This document shows positions 8,416-16,688 of a DNA stretch of 20,607 bases, one piece after another; position 1 is the first letter of the stretch; each line of letters begins with the position of its first letter. Source of the stretch: a virus; the IMG/VR virus record IMGVR_UViG_3300027833_000259, positions 1-20,607 of that record, one strand, 5' to 3'. The position numbers and the translations under genes were made by a program. Under the pieces are notes generated by a model that saw nothing but the letters and a program-made list of their open reading frames with translations, searched no databases and had not been told where the DNA came from.

Positions 8416-8888
8416 TATATATACTTATACCAAATGTCACCATTTTCACCGCCACTTGGGTTTGATGTAGAAAATGTTTTACGTCCTGAAGCATTAGTTC
8501 CAACTGTAACGGAGTTAACTGTTGTTCCAGTCATTGTGCCACCAGTTATATCAACTGCATCTTTATTTTGAACGGACATATTCCCTAGCGTTTCCCATGT
8601 AGGGGTATCTACAGAGCCTTTAGATGTTAATACTTGACCATTTTCACCTAACACACCATCCATAGCAAAAGAGCCAGTAATGTTAGTTGCTCCATTAGAA
8701 GTAAATGAACCATTAGAAACTAGTGGTTGAGCTGGAACTCCCATCTGCCAATCTTTGATTTGTGCCATCATTTCACGAATTGCATCGTTAACGTAAGATG
8801 GCGGGCAATCATTAGAAATATTTATTCCATCAATATCTAAGTTGTTAGTTGCTACTGAGTCCCATTCTGAAACATTTGATTTTGCCAT
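8415..8888 (-). CDS. Short tail fibre/collar-like protein
   Basis: A 157-residue protein. Its N-terminus, with W-x-x-x-A-x-x-N, then LDIDGINISNDCPPSYVNDA and IREMMAQIKDW, is a recurrent virion-attachment signature of tail fibre and collar-type proteins in marine phages. The middle is Ser/Thr/Asn/Gly-rich beta sequence with a trimer-like look (GTTVNSVTVGTNASG). It ends abruptly with GGENGDIWYKYI, which is a known terminal motif of fibre proteins. There is no receptor domain in this chain, so the adhesin encoded directly downstream may supply one. The gene is coupled to that adhesin through TAATG. Confidence 0.65.
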   Translation of the reverse strand: MAKSNVSEWDSVATNNLDIDGINISNDCPPSYVNDAIREMMAQIKDWQMGVPAQPLVSNGSFTSNGATNITGSFAMDGVLGENGQVLTSKGSVDTPTWETLGNMSVQNKDAVDITGGTMTGTTVNSVTVGTNASGRKTFSTSNPSGGENGDIWYKYI

Positions 8889-8902
8889 TGTAAAATTTTA
8901 CC

Positions 8903-9091
8903 TTATTTATTTTGAAGTTTATATGCCACTAAATTACATGGGTCATACTGCCATGAGGTCATTGTGTTCTGTACTTTAGGATGGTCAACTCGGCAGTTTT
9001 CATATGACTTATATGCTTTTGCTACTTTCCAGTCATTATCAATACCATATCCTACACCACCTAATAAAGCTACTATTGCTACTATATGCAT
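8903..9091 (-). CDS. Small exported or membrane-anchored protein, function unknown
   Basis: A 62-residue protein with AGAGGA upstream of its ATG. Residues 2-17 (HIVAIVALLGGVGYGI) are hydrophobic with no basic residue before them, so they could be a short membrane anchor or an uncleaved signal. The rest is polar and carries two cysteines, Cys33 and Cys52, which could form a disulfide outside the cytoplasm. No lipobox is present. The position between two tail genes is unusual for a lysis protein, yet a spanin-like or superinfection-related role is possible. The gene is short but uses an intact ribosome site and clean spacing, so it is probably real. Confidence 0.5.
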   Translation of the reverse strand: MHIVAIVALLGGVGYGIDNDWKVAKAYKSYENCRVDHPKVQNTMTSWQYDPCNLVAYKLQNK

Positions 9092-9106
9092 AATTATTTC
9101 CTCTAG

Positions 9107-9367
9107 TTATTTAATTTGATTCCAATCTTGAGACTTATCCATATCCCATTCAGGGGTATTAGGATTTTGTCTCACCCAACCACTTCCAGCAATAGTGCTG
9201 TTTGTTTGTAATATTGCTTCACCTACTATATCTGCCTTGTTAGACCAGTCAGCATTAGCATTAGCGTTAACAATAGCTTCGCCAACAAAACTTGCTTGTT
9301 GTCTAACGATTGCTCCACTACCTGTAGATGCAAAAGGTGCTGATGCAAAAGGGCAAAATCCTAGCAT
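9107..9367 (-). CDS. Small tail-region protein with MLG-FASAPFAS N-terminus
   Basis: An 86-residue protein starting at TAATG directly after the large fibre gene. The N-terminus MLGFCPFASAPFASTGSG is a signature I recognise from small proteins near tail fibre genes in marine phages and prophages. Two imperfect copies of VGEAI-x-x-(A/T)N follow (about residues 28-37 and 48-57); in other members this part is a longer series of short beta repeats. The C-terminus is acidic and rich in Asp and Trp. The function is unknown; given the context, it is likely a small virion tail component. Confidence 0.55.
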   Translation of the reverse strand: MLGFCPFASAPFASTGSGAIVRQQASFVGEAIVNANANADWSNKADIVGEAILQTNSTIAGSGWVRQNPNTPEWDMDKSQDWNQIK

Positions 9368-12300
9368 TACTTAACCCTCTTTTCTAGTTCATCTAATCTT
9401 GCTGATAGTTTCTCAATGAGTTTATCTTTGATAGCTAACATCTTGTCAATCTCTTCTATTGAATACAAAGTAGGTGATAAATGTTTTACAATCTGTCCCG
9501 CAGTACCGATATAACAGTTTGGTACATTTGCTGAAAATTCAGTTGTAGTTAAATTTGGCATAGCAACAGAGCCATCAGTATCAACTGTTATCCCATATTT
9601 ACTATTAGAAACAAGACTTACAGGGTCATTGGATTCCATTACTGCCCCATCACCATTATAATTGGGGTTTAAGTTAATCTCTTGACCACCTCTCTTAATT
9701 TTAACAAAACCATTTTCAAGGGTTGCATTACCATCATTGCCTGTCCATATGCTATCACCTGAACCACCACCCTCTCCTATAACTGCTATGTTAACATACT
9801 CAGAAATACTATTTCTGTTTGTTTGATAGTCTGGTGTAGTTATATAGAATGAATCTACAGTAGGGGCTGATGTTGCCCAAGTTGCACCTTGATTAAACAG
9901 TTGAGGTGTGAGCATTGGTTTTGTGGCAGAGCTTGAAGTAGAAGCTATTACACAATAATTAGCGTTAGGCATTGGGGTTTTAAAAGTTACCTTATATTCG
10001 CCCGAACCTGTATTTTCTACAGAAGCAATATTGTTTTCAGCTCTTATATCTGATGTTGTACCATCAAAGTTTACCCAAGCCTTTATTGAATCACCTCCGC
10101 CTGAACCACCTGTTCCTACTGCTACAGGCATACGAGCTTCTTTCCAATTATAATAATCTACAGTACCAGCTCCTGTTTTAAGCTCATAAGTGCTACCAGC
10201 TGGAATTAGTTGGAATAAAGGACTATATAAATTACCACCACCTGTATTATTATTTAAACCAATAGTGGACATATTATCGCCATCTATATGAAATTCAGCA
10301 TAAGAATTTGGTGCTGTATTTACATAAATAGAAATATATAATGGAACATCATTATCATTAGTATATACAACATCTTTTACTCTAGTGCTTCGTACGTCTT
10401 CCCACACCATCTTCTCTGGAGTGTAACTACCACCACCTGAACCACCTGTGCCAAATGAAGTAATTGTAAACTCACCATTAGTTAAACCCTGTGTACCTGA
10501 TTGTGCTCTCATGTAAGCAGAAAAATTTACTGTTTCGTCAGAAGTAGCAGTGAATATATATTGATGTGCTATAGGGGCAAATATTGCTGACTGAACATTT
10601 GTAACTACCGACCCAACATAAGCTATATTGCCAACATCCTCTGGCACTCCATTTGTATCTTTTACAAATTTAAATTCAGCTACAGGTACATTATTTGTAA
10701 GACCATTATATTGACCTGATAAATTTAAAGTGTATGTTTGACCAGCCTTAACATCAAGAGTAATACCACTTAAACCCCACTTCATCCAGTCAGTGCCGTT
10801 TAATGTAGGAACATCATTTAACTTCTCAACTTCATATAATGTTGGTGTACCTGTTGCTTCACCACCACCACTAGATTGACCAGTGATTAGTGAGGCTGAT
10901 AGGTAGGTTTTTACACCTGACCCAAGATAAGAAACATCTGGATTTGTTGATACAATATAACCCGCTAATTCTAAATAATCATTAACACCATCTAAATAAA
11001 TTATATCACTTACAGTACCTCTTACTGCCTTATCAGCTGTTACATCATTACCATAAGAAACAGGAATACCATTTTTATATAACGAAGCTACAAGCCTAGT
11101 TGCATTTGGAACTCCAGCTTGAGATACTGCTCCATTAACTTGATACCAACCTTTTACAGTGGGTTTAAATTTACCATTATCAAAAGCCCCACTTGTATCA
11201 ATAGAAGCAGAATCTAGTTTAACAGTTTCCTCTACTCCACTTGTTACTGGTTGATTTGTAGTTAACTCACCCCTAAACACAACCGCTTCTTGTACCTCAC
11301 CACCACCTGAACCACCACTAGATTGACCAGTGATTAGTGCTACGTTAAATTTAGTTGTACGACCACTAACAATATTAACCTCACTAGAGCTAACAGTTAA
11401 TGCTTCTATGGTTATATAATCAGTTGTGCCATTACATTTAACTATTGTGGTTGTTGTAGAAGTTATATTATCTTGAGTAGTAGCATCATTATACGCTTCT
11501 GAACCTTGTTGTACCTTGTTGCCATTTAATGATACTGCACATATTCCTCGTCTTACAGAACCATCTCTAAATCCTGTGCTTCCAGAGACAAGGTAATAAC
11601 CTTCTACATTTGGTGTGTATCTTCCAGTAGCTGTATCTAAACAGTCATTTGTATCAATTTCTGCATCCTCAAACGTAACTGGAACCCATAAGTTTGATGG
11701 TATAGATTGGTCTGCTGTTTTACTAGCTCTCATTGTAACTGCTGGTTGTACATCTCCACCACCACTTCCACCGCCTGTTACCTCTGACCATGCTTCATCT
11801 TGTCTTGCATATTGTTTACCATCTGCTGGTGCTTCTGTAACTACTGTTTTACCATTGACTGTTATGTCGTCTGGTGTAGTTATACCCCCATTCCTTTCTA
11901 TTGTTAAAGCTTCTTTGTTACCATCTCTTAAAAATTTAAATCCACCAAACGCTGAAGCAAACTCTATTGTGTTGTCAGGGTCAGCATACTTTTTAATGTA
12001 GTTCTCTCTATCACCATCAAACTGTTCTATATAATACTCTTTACCAGCAACTCCACCATCATATTCAGCTACATCATCTACTTCTGTCCATATACTATCA
12101 CCACCTCCACCAGCACTTGCTGGGAAAGCTTGAAATGCTACTTTAACACCTTCTATTATTGTGCCTTGTGCATCTTTGTTGTTAACTAAAAGAACTACAT
12201 AATCACCAGCATCATCAACACTAATAAGTTCATATCTTCCATAGTTAGGACTTTCTACTTGATTTAACACAAGAGAATCACCAGCTTTTATAGCAGTAAA

Positions 12301-13395
12301 TTCACGAGTATTGCCTTGTTCATCAGTCTTAGATAATAATATTTGATTACAAGTTGCATAGCTATATGTAAATACACCCGTTGCTTGAAGATACATATTA
12401 CCTGTTTCAGGGTCTCTATTAGCACTACTTGGGTAGTCAGCAGAGTAAGATGAGCTAAAGAATATACCTTCTTGTAATGCTTCTATATCTTCTGAGTTTT
12501 GACTTACCTGTCCTGATAGTGTTCCAATAGCAGTTGTGTTAGATGATATGTTTCCTGTGTTAGTTGCAATGTCTGTTGTGTTAGCTGTTATTTCAGCATC
12601 TTGTTCTAGTTGTTGTGCATCTATTTCAGCTTTAGTGTAAGTAGTAGTTTTATCTGCTTTCTCAAATAGCTTACTATCAATTTCAGTGTTGTTGTAAGTT
12701 TCAGCTTTAGTGTAGCTATCGCCAACATTAGCTTTGTTATCTAATAATGTGTCTGTTTGTGTTTTAGTGTAAGTTGTTACCTTGTCAGCCTTATCATCTA
12801 ATAGGTCGTTTGTTTCTGTTTTAGTATATCCATCAGTAGACTCTACTTCTGTCCATTCACCATCTTGTCTACCATATTGTAATCCATTAACAGGTGCATC
12901 AGGTATGCCAGCAGTATCAGTAATAGATACCCATGTCTTGTTGTTACGAGCATATGTCTCACCATCTGTTGGTGCTTCAGGTGCTAGGTTATTTGTATCA
13001 GCATTAATGTTAGTAATACCATTGCCTTTACCTACAAAGTTATTAGCAGTAACATTAGATGATGGAAAATATATATTGTCATCAGCATTTAAGAATACAG
13101 CCTTTTCAGAAGGGTATGTACAGAATATACTTGAGTTACCTGATAGAGGTATCTTTTCGTTAGCGTTAGATGAAGATAACACAGTTCTTGATATTGCTTG
13201 TGTTGAACCTCTGTTCATGTAGTTCCCATAACCAACTTCCCAAGCTGTATTATCTGTAATACAGTAGTAAACTGTGTTACCATATGTAATACCTTCCCAA
13301 CCTTGATAACCCTCTTTGGTTGCACCAATGATTAAATCACTTGTGCCTGTGGTTGTACATAGTGTAAATATTCTATCTTTTAATTGAATTGCCAT
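9367..13395 (-). CDS. Large multidomain tail fibre with C1q-like modules and Gly/Ser linkers
   Basis: A 1342-residue fibre. Residues 1-105 form the attachment domain (KDRIFTLCTTTGTSD, then YQGWEGITYGNTVYYC and AWEVGYG), a common phage fibre N-terminus. Residues 138-187 hold two P-x-x-G-x-x-Y-x-R-x-x-x-x-W units and a third lies at 520-539. Residues 189-258 contain YTK-T/AE-x-x-x-LLD-x-KAD repeats, then a heptad coiled coil with NTT-I/T patterns (262-310). From 311 on, beta domains are separated by Gly/Ser linkers near 428-434, 540-549, 690-702, 838-846, 983-990, 1094-1102 and 1207-1214. Domains 550-690 and 703-838 look C1q/TNF-like. Residues 1311-1342 are a C-terminal coiled coil, which could nucleate trimers. 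It is the best candidate for the main host-recognition fibre. Confidence 0.85.
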   Translation of the reverse strand: MAIQLKDRIFTLCTTTGTSDLIIGATKEGYQGWEGITYGNTVYYCITDNTAWEVGYGNYMNRGSTQAISRTVLSSSNANEKIPLSGNSSIFCTYPSEKAVFLNADDNIYFPSSNVTANNFVGKGNGITNINADTNNLAPEAPTDGETYARNNKTWVSITDTAGIPDAPVNGLQYGRQDGEWTEVESTDGYTKTETNDLLDDKADKVTTYTKTQTDTLLDNKANVGDSYTKAETYNNTEIDSKLFEKADKTTTYTKAEIDAQQLEQDAEITANTTDIATNTGNISSNTTAIGTLSGQVSQNSEDIEALQEGIFFSSSYSADYPSSANRDPETGNMYLQATGVFTYSYATCNQILLSKTDEQGNTREFTAIKAGDSLVLNQVESPNYGRYELISVDDAGDYVVLLVNNKDAQGTIIEGVKVAFQAFPASAGGGGDSIWTEVDDVAEYDGGVAGKEYYIEQFDGDRENYIKKYADPDNTIEFASAFGGFKFLRDGNKEALTIERNGGITTPDDITVNGKTVVTEAPADGKQYARQDEAWSEVTGGGSGGGDVQPAVTMRASKTADQSIPSNLWVPVTFEDAEIDTNDCLDTATGRYTPNVEGYYLVSGSTGFRDGSVRRGICAVSLNGNKVQQGSEAYNDATTQDNITSTTTTIVKCNGTTDYITIEALTVSSSEVNIVSGRTTKFNVALITGQSSGGSGGGEVQEAVVFRGELTTNQPVTSGVEETVKLDSASIDTSGAFDNGKFKPTVKGWYQVNGAVSQAGVPNATRLVASLYKNGIPVSYGNDVTADKAVRGTVSDIIYLDGVNDYLELAGYIVSTNPDVSYLGSGVKTYLSASLITGQSSGGGEATGTPTLYEVEKLNDVPTLNGTDWMKWGLSGITLDVKAGQTYTLNLSGQYNGLTNNVPVAEFKFVKDTNGVPEDVGNIAYVGSVVTNVQSAIFAPIAHQYIFTATSDETVNFSAYMRAQSGTQGLTNGEFTITSFGTGGSGGGSYTPEKMVWEDVRSTRVKDVVYTNDNDVPLYISIYVNTAPNSYAEFHIDGDNMSTIGLNNNTGGGNLYSPLFQLIPAGSTYELKTGAGTVDYYNWKEARMPVAVGTGGSGGGDSIKAWVNFDGTTSDIRAENNIASVENTGSGEYKVTFKTPMPNANYCVIASTSSSATKPMLTPQLFNQGATWATSAPTVDSFYITTPDYQTNRNSISEYVNIAVIGEGGGSGDSIWTGNDGNATLENGFVKIKRGGQEINLNPNYNGDGAVMESNDPVSLVSNSKYGITVDTDGSVAMPNLTTTEFSANVPNCYIGTAGQIVKHLSPTLYSIEEIDKMLAIKDKLIEKLSARLDELEKRVK
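10864..10892 (-). repeat. 29-base perfect direct repeat, copy A (end of second C1q-like module)
   Basis: Identical base for base to 11311-11339. On the minus strand it encodes the end of the second C1q-like domain and the start of the next Gly/Ser linker (LITGQSSGG). The two copies are 447 bases apart, an exact multiple of three, so recombination between them would remove or add one module in frame. Confidence 0.9.
11311..11339 (-). repeat. 29-base perfect direct repeat, copy B (end of first C1q-like module)
   Basis: Partner of the copy at 10864-10892. It encodes LITGQSSGG at the end of the first C1q-like domain. The flanking domain bodies have diverged strongly, so the identity is confined to this junction. 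Confidence 0.9.
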
Positions 13396-13403
13396 TTTTT
13401 ATC

Positions 13404-13787
13404 CTATGTTAATTGTAGTTTTACTTCGTTAAGATTAAATCTAAGTTGGTCGCCAGTCAGGATTTCTTTCGTACTTTCTAATGCTGTAAAATAAAGTAAG
13501 TTACCAGATACTGTGTTATCAAAAATTCCTACCCAACCTACAAAACCCCAATTACTTGTTGCTGTTGCAAAATCTATTTGAGCTGAGTTATTTGTTACAC
13601 CATCTACTGGCTCGTTAAATACTATTTTTTGCCTAGTATAAGATTCCCCTACTACTTCAATTCCTGTTGCTTCTTTTGTTGGGTCTGATGTAAATAATGC
13701 TAAATAAACATCACTTTCAGTTGTGTAAGGTAAATTCCTTACAGTTGCGTTGACTAATTTATCTGCTAAATAATTGGTAAAATCCAT
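13404..13787 (-). CDS. Gp80-like neck/tail protein
   Basis: A 127-residue, mostly beta protein with AGGA upstream of its ATG. It follows the pattern of a widespread phage family of the Gp80 type: an N-terminal helix with N-x-LADKLVNATV, then YLALFTSDPT, a G-x-E-V-x-G-x-x-YTRQ segment, a middle N-x-x-x-I-x-F-x-x-ATSNWGFVGWVGIFD core, and a closing G-x-x-L(Y/F) and D-x-L-R-F-x-x-x-x-V-x-L strand. Members lie between head-tail connector and tail genes and are thought to be virion tail or fibre-attachment proteins; the exact function is not settled. Here it sits between the adaptor and the large fibre. Confidence 0.6.
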   Translation of the reverse strand: MDFTNYLADKLVNATVRNLPYTTESDVYLALFTSDPTKEATGIEVVGESYTRQKIVFNEPVDGVTNNSAQIDFATATSNWGFVGWVGIFDNTVSGNLLYFTALESTKEILTGDQLRFNLNEVKLQLT

Positions 13788-13796
13788 TTGTGTGTC

Positions 13797-14417
13797 CTAT
13801 GTTGTAAGTTGTATAGATAGTGGTTGAGCTGGGAACGTACTTGATTCGTCTGATTTTGTAATACTTGCTAATCCTGTTTGATACATACCATCCCATGTAG
13901 CTAGTCTAGGGTCATCCATTAAGAATGGAGCTGACTCTGCTAATGAAGCATATAACACTAAATCAGGGCATACATCTAAGTATTCGTTAGTAGGATTAGT
14001 ATCTGACATTGGCTTTGGTATCTTGTAGTAAGTCATGTTTACTGTTGTAGCACCAGTTGGTTGTGGAGCTAGTACAAAGTTATCAGCAACTAGTGTGTAG
14101 TTAATGGGTTGTCCTTGTGCATTAGAACCACCATTTCTTCTGTAGAATTGTGATACTGTTTGAAATGTTAACGGAATTATAGGGTTAGCATCCAAGTGTA
14201 TGTCTTGCATCTCCAAGAAATCTGCTGGAGTTGGCACAGAAAAACCACTACTCATTGTGTATGTAGATTGTTGCAAAGTCTGTCTAAGTCTTAAATCTCT
14301 ATTAAGTCTTTTCTCTGCTAACGATATAAACATAGGAATTTGCTCAGTTAGGTCTGTCCTAGCCAAGTAACTTGCTATGTTTGTCTTTAAGTTTGCGTAA
14401 CTTGTAAATGCTGGCAT
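13797..14417 (-). CDS. Head-tail adaptor, SU10/P22 gp4-like
   Basis: A 206-residue protein. The N-terminal helices (SYANLKTNIASYLARTDL, then IPMFISLAEKRLNRDLRLRQ) and the following strand P-x-DFLEM-x-DIHLD are typical of podoviral adaptors of the SU10 and P22 gp4 type: an L-x-x-x-I-x-x-x-L-x-R-x-D helix, an I-x-x-FI-x-x-AE-x-R-x-x-R-x-x-R helix and then a beta core. The middle carries YYKIPKPMSD and the last third contains the E-Y-L-D-x-x-P-D-L-x-L-Y-A-x-L helix. Such adaptors assemble as a dodecamer beneath the portal and connect head and tail. Its place between capsid and fibre genes fits. Confidence 0.75.
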   Translation of the reverse strand: MPAFTSYANLKTNIASYLARTDLTEQIPMFISLAEKRLNRDLRLRQTLQQSTYTMSSGFSVPTPADFLEMQDIHLDANPIIPLTFQTVSQFYRRNGGSNAQGQPINYTLVADNFVLAPQPTGATTVNMTYYKIPKPMSDTNPTNEYLDVCPDLVLYASLAESAPFLMDDPRLATWDGMYQTGLASITKSDESSTFPAQPLSIQLTT

Positions 14418-14420
14418 ATC

Positions 14421-14735
14421 TTATAGGTGTCCTTTTTTAGTCCTGAAAAACAAATTCTCAGGGTCATTTAACCAAGCGAAGAAACGCTTTTGGTCTAGTA
14501 TCTCAAATCCTTTCATAACTCCCTGTTTGTTTAGTATGTCTACCGCTGTAAATGGTATGCTAGCTACTTTATTTCCCCATAAATGGTCTGACCACTTAGT
14601 GTCAGCATTATTATATTCTTGTTTGTTTCTTTCTATTAAGTCAGTAACATCTTGTGACTGCTTAAAAGTTATTTCATCTTTGTCATTAAGTCCTACCGAT
14701 GTAGTCTTATTGTTATGGTCTTTAAATGATTTCAT
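14421..14735 (-). CDS. Small head-region protein, function unknown
   Basis: A 104-residue protein with AAGGG five bases before its ATG, encoded just after the capsid gene and its hairpin. The N-terminal 40 residues are polar. The C-terminal half has the pattern W-x-D-H-x-W-G-N-K-V-A-S-I-P, then LDQKRFFAWLNDPENLFFRT, which I know from small conserved head-completion-region proteins in many phages (an IP-x-x-V core and a WLNDP-x-N-x-x-FRT motif). The function is not established. The location between capsid and adaptor suggests a head or neck component. Confidence 0.6.
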   Translation of the reverse strand: MKSFKDHNNKTTSVGLNDKDEITFKQSQDVTDLIERNKQEYNNADTKWSDHLWGNKVASIPFTAVDILNKQGVMKGFEILDQKRFFAWLNDPENLFFRTKKGHL

Positions 14736-14753
14736 ATTTTCCCTTAAAGGTAA

Positions 14754-14771
14754 TGCCCTCCGAAGAGGGCA
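14754..14771 (-). terminator. cUUCGg hairpin after the capsid gene (attenuator or mRNA-protecting element)
   Basis: On the minus strand the RNA reads U-GCCCUC-UUCG-GAGGGC-A, a perfect 7-pair stem closed by a UUCG tetraloop with a C-G closing pair, one of the most stable RNA hairpins. It begins 9 bases past the capsid stop. There is no U-run after it, so it is a poor full terminator. Plausible roles are partial attenuation below the highly expressed capsid gene or protection of the mRNA 3' end. T7 places a terminator in the same position, after gene 10. Confidence 0.6.
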
Positions 14772-14780
14772 ATAACTTGA

Positions 14781-15677
14781 TTAAGCAATTTCGTTAATCA
14801 TTGCATGAGCCGCTTCGTTTTTAACAACGAGTGTGTACTCAACATTCATCATATACTTCTCTGAATCACCAGTCTTAGCTAGTTTAGTCTTTTTGAACGG
14901 ACGTAAGTAAGCTACTGATGCCATACTAGGGTCTAGGACTAGAGCTGCGCTGTTGTCTAAGAATCTATCAGGTACTACTGACAATGTACCAAAATCTGAC
15001 ATGTAAATATCAGCAGTTGCTACGATTGTTGTAGGTTTGTTGCTTGGAGCTTGAAAACGCTGTTCAGCAATACCAGCAAACTTTGAAACTTGTTGCTTGT
15101 TAGATGGTGAAACCAATAGCATTGATGGTTCGCCACCTGCTGTATATGCTTCTAAAACAGCTTCGTTTAGGTTTTCTTCTAAAAACGCAGTTGAACCATC
15201 TCCATCACCAGCAGTCACTACGTTAGTAGTTAGCCATTGTTGTATAGCTTTTAGAGTTCTAGCTGTTCCTGTACCACCAGCACCGCCTGCTTGGTTAGAC
15301 AATAGGATAGATTCCATGTCTCGTTTTAGCTCTGATGATGCTTTAGCTAGTTGGTAAGCTGTTTCTGTAGTTCTACCAGCTTTATCTACAACGTCATCTG
15401 TTGTTGATACTTGAACAACTTTATCAGAAATCTGAGTCCAGTTTTGGTTCATAGTTGTAGAAGTTAGAGCTGGTGATACCGCATCTGCCCCTTCAACTTG
15501 TGCATTAGCTAAATCTACATCTGATAGTGAGTCGGTCTGCCACTCGTGAACAGTTGCTTTTGCTTTAGTTCTGCCAACTGTTGACATGAATGGTGTTGTT
15601 GTTGGTGAAATGTCGTAAATCGCATCTTGTAAATCTTCGCGAATACCGACTGTTGAATATGTGTCTAATGTTGCCAT
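14781..15677 (-). CDS. Major capsid protein, SU10-type (HK97 fold)
   Basis: A 298-residue protein. The start MATLDTYSTVGIREDLQDAI, then YDISPTTTPFMSTVGRTKA and EWQTDSL, is the N-terminal signature of the SU10-type major capsid protein family (formerly DUF5309), whose members have the HK97 fold. Later landmarks are ELKRDMESILLSNQ in the long spine-like helix region, an AGGAGGTGTARTL loop, LLVSPSNKQQVSKFAG, and a C-terminal strand with A-Y-L-R-P-F-K-K-T-K-L-A-K-T-G-D. It follows the scaffold gene after 12 bases with AGGA upstream and is followed by a stable hairpin. No maturation protease is visible in the window. It forms the capsid shell around the packaged genome. Confidence 0.85.
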   Translation of the reverse strand: MATLDTYSTVGIREDLQDAIYDISPTTTPFMSTVGRTKAKATVHEWQTDSLSDVDLANAQVEGADAVSPALTSTTMNQNWTQISDKVVQVSTTDDVVDKAGRTTETAYQLAKASSELKRDMESILLSNQAGGAGGTGTARTLKAIQQWLTTNVVTAGDGDGSTAFLEENLNEAVLEAYTAGGEPSMLLVSPSNKQQVSKFAGIAEQRFQAPSNKPTTIVATADIYMSDFGTLSVVPDRFLDNSAALVLDPSMASVAYLRPFKKTKLAKTGDSEKYMMNVEYTLVVKNEAAHAMINEIA

Positions 15678-15689
15678 TGTTAATGTTTC

Positions 15690-16688
15690 CTATAAAAAGT
15701 TTTTGAATACTGAGGTAGCATCGTCCAGACTGCCTGTACCTTTCAGTTGTTTTTTCTGCTTAGTGTAGGTGTCTGCATTCGTAACCCTTTTAGTTTTACT
15801 TGCCATCTTAGGTGCGCTTTTAAGCTTTTTGTTAACACCCGGATTAGCTTTCTGCAATTTATCATATGCCATAGCCTTTTGTAATATCATTACATGACGA
15901 TGGTCATACACTTGCGATAACTCTTGGTCACTGAATCCTACACTTTTCCCAAATGTGCGAATATCATTCTTGATTTGTTCGGCTTTCTTTGGGTCAGAAA
16001 ATTCCTTTACTTTTTCAGATAACATTAAAGCTTCATTGGCTACGACTTGATTTTGTTGCTGCAATCGGTAATGTTGTTGTTCTTGAGCTACCTTTTGCTG
16101 TTCTTGTCGTATTGTATTAATCTTTTTGTTTGCTTCTGTTTGTTCCGCTACTGTTATAGCGTATTGTATTGGGTCATTTTCTTTTAATTCTTCTAAATTC
16201 TCACCTGGTTTTGCTTGACTAGTTAAGTATTGCTCTACCTGTGATAATTTTTGAGCATATGCCTCTCTTGTACGCATAGCATTTTGAATTTCTTGAGCGT
16301 GTTCTTCTACTTTCTTTCGCTCTTCTGCTAATGTTTGAGATTTCTGTGTGTAGTCTGTTGATTTTTGATAACCTGAAACTAACTCATCTAGGGTAACATC
16401 TTTTTCTTCGCCACTAGCTTTAACTCTGTAAGTTTTACGCTCTTCAACTTCTACCTCTTCCGACTCATCTTCTTCGTCAGTAGCCTCTGGTTCATCTTCC
16501 GATTCCTCTTCTACTTCTTCTTCCAATGCTTCTTCATCAGTTTCCTCAACTGCTTCCGTTGCCACTTCTTCATTTGCTACCTCTGGTTTATCGTTTGATT
16601 CCTCGGCATCTAACATATCAGTGAAAACTTCCGTTGCGTCTCTTGGAGTTTCAACTGAGTTAGACTCTTGGTTGATTTGCTCGTCCAT
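15690..16688 (-). CDS. Capsid scaffolding protein
   Basis: A 332-residue protein directly upstream of the capsid gene, with AAGGAAG six bases before its ATG. Residues about 22-83 are almost entirely Glu, Asp, Ala and Val, a long acidic region. Residues about 86-125 contain YRVKASGEEKDVTLDELVSG and a YQKSTDYTQKSQTLAEERK stretch, a motif of phage scaffolds (Y-x-V-x-G-E-x-x-x-V-T-L-E-E-L-x-x-G-Y-x-x-x-x-D-Y-T-x-K). The middle (about 115-225) is a Gln- and Glu-rich coiled coil. The C-terminus is basic, which is typical for the part that contacts the inner face of the capsid. It should direct procapsid assembly and leave before or during packaging. Confidence 0.8.
   Translation of the reverse strand: MDEQINQESNSVETPRDATEVFTDMLDAEESNDKPEVANEEVATEAVEETDEEALEEEVEEESEDEPEATDEEDESEEVEVEERKTYRVKASGEEKDVTLDELVSGYQKSTDYTQKSQTLAEERKKVEEHAQEIQNAMRTREAYAQKLSQVEQYLTSQAKPGENLEELKENDPIQYAITVAEQTEANKKINTIRQEQQKVAQEQQHYRLQQQNQVVANEALMLSEKVKEFSDPKKAEQIKNDIRTFGKSVGFSDQELSQVYDHRHVMILQKAMAYDKLQKANPGVNKKLKSAPKMASKTKRVTNADTYTKQKKQLKGTGSLDDATSVFKNFL

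Noticed and set aside
11615-13222. Long plus-strand open frames opposite the fibre gene (11615-12001, 12782-13222)
   Set aside because: They lie fully inside the well-supported fibre gene, have no ribosome sites of note and show Ser/Val/Leu-rich shadow composition.
7741-13395. Many short GGT/CCA-type repeats suggestive of a repeat array
   Set aside because: They are Gly/Ser codon runs in coding frames with no constant spacer, so not CRISPR.
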